38,859 nt of DNA, taken from the NCBI GenBank assembly GCA_947258495.1, contig CAMYIN010000112.1:1-38859 (forward strand), written 5' to 3'. The notes beneath the pieces are model-generated. The model saw only the letters and a list, made by a program, of their open reading frames with translations, was not told the origin of the DNA and did not search any database. Below, piece by piece: positions 33,616 to 38,859 of the stretch; within the stretch, counting starts at the first letter, position 1; every line of letters begins with the position of its first letter. The translations under genes and the position numbers were made by a program. This DNA comes from an uncultured Gammaproteobacteria bacterium. GTDB lineage: Bacteria; Pseudomonadota; Gammaproteobacteria; Arenicellales; JAANXG01.

Positions 33616-35904
33616 ATGCGCCTTAACAATGATGAAATGCGATTCACCACCCATGCGGTGCGTGATCTCATACTGGTCTTTTTCGCAGGCGGCTTTATCT
33701 ATCTGGGCTCGGTGGCGCTGGACCTGTTCGACTTCATTCGCTTTCACAATCTGGACAAGCTCTTCATTGTCGTCCCCACCTGTATCGTAGGGTTGATCTG
33801 GTTCGCATATCGCCGAGCCAACGAGGCACGGGAAATAGACTCGCATTATCGCACGCTGGTAGACCGCGGTTGGGCGTTGATCGGGGCCCACGACTTGAAT
33901 GGCAACATCAAATCCGTCAATCCAGCCATGCTGGAGTCGCTGCGCACCTCTGAGGAAGAGATGGTCGGGTCGTGCTTCGGGGATTTTTTTACCGTTTACG
34001 GCAGGAAAGGTTTCGATGAGTACCTGGAAGAAGTTAGGGAGAAGAGTATCGCCCGGGGTTGTTTCGAGCTGCTGACCAAGGACGGAGAAGCCAGGGCCTG
34101 GGAATACCGCAACCGAGTAGTGAGCGGACGCGGAAAAAGCACGTTTGTGCTGATTCAGGCGCTCGATATTACCAAGCGGAAGGTCGCCGAGAACGCCTTC
34201 CGGCAGAGCGAGGAACGCTTCAAGCATTTCGCTGAGGCAGCCGCCGATTGGCTGTGGGAGACCGATGCCGGCCTCAGTATCGTGTACTTGTCTCCGAAAC
34301 TCCAGGAGAAGAGCGGTGTGTCCCCGGAAAGGGTGCTGGGTCAAACGTTGATCGACCTCACCACCTATTGGAACAAAGACCTGACGGGATGGAACCAGTT
34401 CAAGCGCGATCTCGACGCGCGGCAGCCTTTCCGTGACTTCGAATTTCCCTTGATAAAGATCGACGGCAGTTTCTGCATCATGCGCATAAGCGGCACCCCC
34501 TTCCCGGACATGGAGGGGAAATTCGCAGGGTACCGGGGAACCGGGAAAGACGTGACCCACGAGCACAAGTTGAACCAGAAGCTCGCGTACCAAGCGAACC
34601 GTGATCCGTTGACAAAATTGTTGAACAGGGACGCGTTCGAAAAAAGGGTCAAGCAAGCCGTTGAAGGCGCCAAAGAACAAGGCACCGAACACGCGATGTT
34701 CTATATAGACCTAGATCAGTTCAAGATCGTCAACGACACAGTAGGCCATACCGCCGGTGACGAGCTGCTGCGGCAGATTGCGAATCTTTTTCGACGCCGA
34801 ACGCGAAGCCATGACGCCCTGGCGCGCCTGGGAGGCGACGAGTTTGCGATGCTGCTGTGGAATCGTTCTCTGGAAAACGCGACGGATATAGCCAACCGAA
34901 TTGTGGACGACGTGCGTGGTTTCCGTTTCGACTGGCATGAGAGTGCCTTCAACGTGTCCGCAAGTATCGGCCTCACCGCGATCACGCGTGATTCCCGGGA
35001 TTTCGGCGAAGTGATCCGACAAAGCGACGTGGCGTGTTACATGGCCAAGGAACAGGGGCGGAATCGCGCATTCGTCTACGACCGCAACGACGACGCGGTG
35101 CTCAAGCACGACTCTTCCATGAGCCGGGCAACTGAATTCGTATCGGCGCTGGACGAAGGACGCTTCCGTTTGTACTGCCAACCGGTTATGCGCATTGAAG
35201 GCACCGCCGCCTCTCCCATCATGTACGAGATCCTGCTGCGGCTGATGGATAAGCAGAACAACATTGTCTATCCCAAGGATTTCATAAGCTCTGCCGAGCG
35301 GTATGGGTTGATGCCGACCATCGACCGCTGGGTCATTGAGCGAACCTTGAGAGTAGTAGGGCCGCGAATTGATCTCTTGTCTGCCGCCGGGCTCGCATTG
35401 AACGTTTCGGGCACCTCCTTGAATGATGCACGATTCATTGAGTTCCTACACCGACAATTGGACTCCGCCAGTATCCCCGCAGAACGCGTTTATTTCGAGA
35501 TAACGGAAGCATCCGCCATTTGCTATTCCTCGGAAGCGCAGACTTTCATGGAGAGCCTAAAGGAACGTGGTTGCCGGTTCATCCTCGACGACTTCGGCAG
35601 CGGTATATCCGCGTATCGCAATATGAAATCGTTGCCTGTGGACTTTCTGAAGATCGATGGAGATTTCGTTCGAAAAATGGACAAGGACCCCATCGACGAG
35701 GCAATGGTCGAGGCGATCCACAGGGTCGGCGAGCTCATGGGCATCGAGACCATCGCCGAATGCGCCGAGTCCGAGGCGACGGTAAACCGGCTCCGCGATA
35801 TGGGTATTAAATACGCGCAGGGAAATGCGCTCGAGCCTCCGAAACCGTTCACCACTTTGAACAGCGCAGGCGCCGACGCCCACAACCGACTGGCCGTCGG
35901 TTGA
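33616..35904 (+). CDS. Membrane PAS-PAS-GGDEF-EAL cyclic-di-GMP protein
   Basis: From ATG 33616 the product is 762 aa: two membrane helices (about 17-36 and 48-64), PAS domains (about 75-190 and 200-315), GGDEF (325-485) and EAL (500-745). The cyclase motif GGDEF is intact at 406-410, with an inhibitory RSHD site (397-400) five residues before it. In the phosphodiesterase domain the signature is EIL (538-540) rather than EAL, but other metal or catalytic residues remain, including NVS, EITE, DDFGSG at 658-663 and KIDGDFV. The later AEG(V/I)E motif is altered to AECAE. Both activities are possible. A TTG at 33523 would add 31 residues with no clear role; ATG 33637 is also possible. Confidence 0.9.
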   Translation: MRLNNDEMRFTTHAVRDLILVFFAGGFIYLGSVALDLFDFIRFHNLDKLFIVVPTCIVGLIWFAYRRANEAREIDSHYRTLVDRGWALIGAHDLNGNIKSVNPAMLESLRTSEEEMVGSCFGDFFTVYGRKGFDEYLEEVREKSIARGCFELLTKDGEARAWEYRNRVVSGRGKSTFVLIQALDITKRKVAENAFRQSEERFKHFAEAAADWLWETDAGLSIVYLSPKLQEKSGVSPERVLGQTLIDLTTYWNKDLTGWNQFKRDLDARQPFRDFEFPLIKIDGSFCIMRISGTPFPDMEGKFAGYRGTGKDVTHEHKLNQKLAYQANRDPLTKLLNRDAFEKRVKQAVEGAKEQGTEHAMFYIDLDQFKIVNDTVGHTAGDELLRQIANLFRRRTRSHDALARLGGDEFAMLLWNRSLENATDIANRIVDDVRGFRFDWHESAFNVSASIGLTAITRDSRDFGEVIRQSDVACYMAKEQGRNRAFVYDRNDDAVLKHDSSMSRATEFVSALDEGRFRLYCQPVMRIEGTAASPIMYEILLRLMDKQNNIVYPKDFISSAERYGLMPTIDRWVIERTLRVVGPRIDLLSAAGLALNVSGTSLNDARFIEFLHRQLDSASIPAERVYFEITEASAICYSSEAQTFMESLKERGCRFILDDFGSGISAYRNMKSLPVDFLKIDGDFVRKMDKDPIDEAMVEAIHRVGELMGIETIAECAESEATVNRLRDMGIKYAQGNALEPPKPFTTLNSAGADAHNRLAVG

Positions 35905-36142
35905 TTTAGGATACGGACAAGAAGGCGTCGCGCACCGACGGCAGACAGCCACGGGGCGGCCGCTTGCGTCGGCTTGCGAGAATCGGGTTTCCACGCCGCC
36001 CGGCAAGCATCGTCGCAACAGGAGGTGGGTTCCGAATGGTCTCGATCGTCCCTACTGGCGCTTCCGTCTAGCCTGCATTTCTCATCAGGATCCCCAAGTT
36101 CCGGCGTGCCTGGACCAGCCAGGACCGGGATAGGTGTCGCTG

Positions 36143-36155
36143 ATACAGACTGTAT
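36143..36155. repeat. Palindrome ATACAG-A-CTGTAT
   Basis: Perfect 6-bp arms around a single base. It looks like a dimeric regulator site rather than a terminator, since no T-run follows. Confidence 0.45.
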
Positions 36156-36522
36156 TGTCGAGCAAGAGGCAACGTACTCGTATCAACGGGACTATAGCAA
36201 CGACCACGGCCGCCTTGGTGAGAAATGCAGGCTAGAGCGGGTTTGCGGTCTGGGGCCAGCGGTGAACCCAAAGCTTCGTGCGGGCGGAATGGCGCGAGAA
36301 TCCGCAGGACCGTCTCCGCCAGCGAATCCGGCGCCGAGGCGGCATGCAGGCAGGTAGACCGTGTCCCGGAAATCTCCCACCGTGCGGAGCGCCGCCCGCC
36401 CCTTCGAGGAGCGCCATTCGGCCTGGTTCGGCTCGACACCTCGATTTTCCGGCGTCTGCGCGGCGCCCCGGCGTCTGCTTGCTTCGCGGTTTTTCGAAAT
36501 TTCGCCACGGCGTGCGAAGCGG

Positions 36523-36540
36523 TTCACCCATTTGGGTGAA
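36523..36540. repeat. Perfect palindrome TTCACCCA-TT-TGGGTGAA
   Basis: Perfect 8-bp arms around two bases, 50 bases beyond the stop of the LuxR-type regulator gene. It could be an RNA hairpin at the end of that transcript, though no T-run follows, or an operator. Confidence 0.6.
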
Positions 36541-36589
36541 GATTTGCCCGCGGCGCACGGATAGCCTATGCCTCTGGCGTCGGCGGGGC

Positions 36590-37618
36590 TCAGTTCGACT
36601 CGGCATCAGGGATCATGCCGCCCAGAAGCCGGGACAATAATCGCACCAGGTCGACCTGCCGGTTGGTGTTGGTCTTGCGGTAAATAGATTTCAGATGGGT
36701 GCGCGCCGTATTCGCGGAAATGAATCGGGATTCGCAGTATTGATCAATCGTCTTGCCGTTCAGCAACGCCGCGGCCAGGAGGCACTCTTTGGCCGTGAGG
36801 CCGTAGAGTGCCTTCAGCAGGGGTTCCGGCGCCGGCGTCGGCCGGCTCAGGTCGAGGATGGTCACGATTGCGTAGGCGGAGCCGAGGCAACGGTCGTTGT
36901 GCAGCGGCCGGGCCCAGACCTGGATCGCGCCCGCGGTTGCGTGCTCCAGGGTCATTGCGCCCATGCAGGCATTGCCGTTGTGTCCCAAGGCGCAACGAAG
37001 GACCCGATTGAAGGCCTGGCCGTGATGCGCCTGGGCGGCGGCCAGCCGGCCTCCACTGCTGACGATCGATGCCCCGCTGTCGATCAGGCCCCTGGCCGCT
37101 TGGTTGTGGTAGTGGATATGCAGTTTGTCGTCGATGACGATGAGGCCCATGGCAAATCGGTCCAGGAGGTCGTATATCTGCAGGTCGTCGACGCCGGAGC
37201 CCCCGAAATGCGCGGCGACACGCTGGTGCACATCGCCGAATCGCGCCAGGGCCGTTTCGATGCTGGGTACGAGTTGTTCCGCGGACAGCGGTTTGACCAG
37301 ATAGCCGAAAACGCCGTTGCCAATAGCCGCTTTGACGATCTCGGCGTCGCTATGCCCGGAGAGGATGATGATCGGGCGGTAGTAGATATCCATCATTCTG
37401 GCCGCGAGCTCGGTCCCCAGGATATCGGGAAGCATTACATCCACAATTGCGAGGTCGGGGGTATTTGTACGGAAACTGGTGAGCGCCGAACTGCCGTCGC
37501 ATCGCACGTCGACATCATAGCCGGCGTGCGACAGGCCGGGACGCAACGTATTTACGACAAGGGGATCATCGTCAACCAAAAGGATATGGTGGTTCGTACT
37601 GCGATCCGAATTATTCAT
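36590..37618 (-). CDS. Response regulator: REC, PAS-like and LuxR helix-turn-helix
   Basis: The 342-aa protein has a receiver domain with acidic pocket VDDDPL, phosphorylated aspartate D60 in LAIVDVMLP, S87 and K109 in LVKPL. A middle PAS-like region (about 145-255, RFAMGLIVIDDKLHIHYHN) follows. A LuxR-type DNA-binding domain (272-332) has LTAKECLLAAALLNGKT and SANTARTHLKSIYRK. The PAS-like plus LuxR part resembles a known regulator class that normally lacks a receiver domain. The ATG at 37618 follows AAGGA. It is divergent from a histidine kinase across 118 bases, so they are likely partners. Confidence 0.9.
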   Translation of the reverse strand: MNNSDRSTNHHILLVDDDPLVVNTLRPGLSHAGYDVDVRCDGSSALTSFRTNTPDLAIVDVMLPDILGTELAARMMDIYYRPIIILSGHSDAEIVKAAIGNGVFGYLVKPLSAEQLVPSIETALARFGDVHQRVAAHFGGSGVDDLQIYDLLDRFAMGLIVIDDKLHIHYHNQAARGLIDSGASIVSSGGRLAAAQAHHGQAFNRVLRCALGHNGNACMGAMTLEHATAGAIQVWARPLHNDRCLGSAYAIVTILDLSRPTPAPEPLLKALYGLTAKECLLAAALLNGKTIDQYCESRFISANTARTHLKSIYRKTNTNRQVDLVRLLSRLLGGMIPDAESN

Positions 37619-37736
37619 GTTTGTATCCTTGTTATTATCACGACCGCCGGAGATGCTGACCGGAGTGTAAACTATCTGATGCACGACGGGCGAGCCATCG
37701 GCGCGCGACTTTGAGGGGCAACCGGAAGGGGGGAGA

Positions 37737-38859
37737 ATGACCACAAGCAACAAGAGACTCATCAGCGGTAAGCTCAGCCGGAATTCCGATTGGTGGCACG
37801 CAAGCGACGAGATCTATCGGGACCTGTTCGAGAATGCTACCGACATTGTCTTCACTACCGATCTAACAGGCCATTTTCTGGACGGCAACCGTGCGGTCGA
37901 GCGCTTGCTCGGCTATACCGTGGAGGAGGCCAAAGAACTCACCTGGGAAAAGCTGGTGGCCCCATACGACATGCCGAAAGCCAGTAGTATCTTCAAGCGG
38001 CACGCCAAAGGGGAAAGGCACATCAACTACGAACTGGACGCCATCACCCGCGGTGGCGCCATACGTAATTTCGAGATCGGCTCCAGGCCGATTATTGACA
38101 ACGATAAGATCGTCGGTTTCCACGGCATCGCGAGGGACATCACACAGCGAAAACGCATACAGGAAGAGCTGATCCTGGCCAGCCGGGAAGCGGAACGTGC
38201 GAATATCGCCAAGTCCACGTTCCTGGCGAACATGAGTCATGAGATTCGAACGCCTATAAACGGCATACTCGGCTTCTTGTCGCTGATGGCGAAAACCGAT
38301 CTTAGCGAGGAGCAAAGAGAATATCTGAAACCCATGGAGGAGTCGGCGCAGGCGCTGATGAAGATCATCGACGACATTCTGGATCTTTCCAAGATCGAGG
38401 CCGGGCAACTGGTGATAGAGAACGACGTCATGGATCTGGGAGCTGTGGTCGAATCCACCGTGGCGCTGCTGACGCCCGCAGCGTCGGAGAAAGCGTTGAC
38501 GTTGTCGTTGCATGTCGCTCCCGAAGTACCCGAACGCGTTTACGGAGACAAGATCCGAATCGGTCAGATCGTCGCCAACCTCGTGAACAACGCGGTCAAG
38601 TTCACCGAAGAGGGAGAGGTACGGATTCGCGTCGCGCTCAAATCGTGGGTCGACTCTCACGCAGTCGTTTCTATCGAAGTGTTGGACACCGGTATTGGCT
38701 TCGCGCCGGAGGACAAAGAGCGCCTGTTCGAGCCGTTCCAGCAGTCGGACAACCGGACGACGCGCCGATACGGCGGCACCGGTCTCGGCCTCACGATCAC
38801 GCGAACTCTGGTTCGTGCAATGGGTGGCGCGATAGACATTTCCAGCGGTTCCGGCAGAT
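37737..38859 (+). CDS. PAS-domain sensor histidine kinase, cut by window end
   Basis: An open frame runs without a stop from the ATG at 37737, preceded by GGAAGGGGGGAG, to the end of the window, giving 374 residues so far. It has a PAS domain with C-terminal motif (about 27-140), a dimerisation/phosphoacceptor segment FLANMSHEIRTPINGILGF with H168, an N-box NLVNNAVKF, DTGIGF, and GGTGLGLTITRTL. The H-box style is that of hybrid kinases, so receiver domains may follow past the edge. No membrane segment is visible, which suggests a cytosolic sensor. The divergent LuxR-type regulator is the likely partner. Confidence 0.93.
   Translation, partial: MTTSNKRLISGKLSRNSDWWHASDEIYRDLFENATDIVFTTDLTGHFLDGNRAVERLLGYTVEEAKELTWEKLVAPYDMPKASSIFKRHAKGERHINYELDAITRGGAIRNFEIGSRPIIDNDKIVGFHGIARDITQRKRIQEELILASREAERANIAKSTFLANMSHEIRTPINGILGFLSLMAKTDLSEEQREYLKPMEESAQALMKIIDDILDLSKIEAGQLVIENDVMDLGAVVESTVALLTPAASEKALTLSLHVAPEVPERVYGDKIRIGQIVANLVNNAVKFTEEGEVRIRVALKSWVDSHAVVSIEVLDTGIGFAPEDKERLFEPFQQSDNRTTRRYGGTGLGLTITRTLVRAMGGAIDISSGSGR

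Larger units (their letters stand above)
35905..36589. other. 685-base intergenic region without a convincing gene
   Basis: Open frames here are short or overlap on both strands with arginine/proline/alanine-rich, low-quality translations. It lies between the convergent ends of the cyclic-di-GMP gene and the LuxR-type regulator gene. Two compact palindromes (36143-36155 and 36523-36540) are the only structured features I can name. It might be degraded coding sequence or hold a small RNA; neither can be shown. Confidence 0.55.

Noticed and set aside
36014-36070. An 11-codon frame after a GGAGG sequence
   Set aside because: Such a short frame with one purine-rich motif is likely by chance. No hairpin or gene follows on that strand to make it a leader.

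Overview
The window reads as a chromosomal segment of a GC-rich gammaproteobacterium, probably from a sulfur-oxidising or Chromatiales-like lineage. The basis is gene content and synteny: glnA-ntrB-ntrC, glyQ-glyS...gmhB-plsC, pdxA-rsmA, adenylylatable type I glutamine synthetase, PepN, fetAB, and a TusA-type sulfur carrier beside a PP-loop thiolase. The lineage is inferred, not proven. I saw no rRNA, tRNA, CRISPR array, insertion sequence or phage gene.

Layout. (1) 0-4.5 kb: a minus-strand respiratory operon encodes a seven-haem membrane-anchored cytochrome c, a Tat-exported four-cluster ferredoxin and an NrfD-type quinone-interacting membrane subunit. No catalytic molybdenum subunit is present. 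An FNR-type box and a -10 lie upstream, and a membrane CBS-domain protein is divergent. (2) 4.6-9.4 kb: a TVP38-type membrane domain fused to a flavin disulfide oxidoreductase, translationally coupled to pepN, which lacks an ordinary start codon. (3) 9.7-17.7 kb: two small proteins, then the activated-methyl cycle as a same-strand cluster metK-ahcY-metF-metH. (4) 17.8-24.2 kb: a TtcA-family protein, then (minus strand) a short Cys-containing reading frame ending in an intrinsic terminator, a PP-loop thiolase-like protein, a TusA-like carrier, glnA, ntrB and ntrC. The glnA promoter has a near-consensus sigma-54 element and two NtrC-like sites. (5) 24.3-29 kb: glyQ, glyS, a MazG-like protein, gmhB and plsC on the plus strand. 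(6) 29-33.5 kb: an unknown exported protein, rsmA and pdxA on the minus strand, divergent from fetAB. (7) 33.5-38.9 kb: signalling genes, namely a PAS-PAS-GGDEF-EAL protein, a REC-PAS-LuxR response regulator and a divergent PAS histidine kinase cut by the window end.

How they fit together. MetK makes SAM, AhcY clears S-adenosylhomocysteine, and MetF and MetH rebuild methionine. NtrB and NtrC control glnA, and the glnA promoter in this window carries the sites they would use. The cytochrome/FeS/NrfD operon looks like an oxygen-regulated electron-transfer module between the quinone pool and periplasmic cytochromes. The least expected items are that catalytic-subunit-free module with its palindromes, the attenuator-like leader before the thiolase/TusA genes, the TVP38-oxidoreductase fusion and the start codon of pepN.
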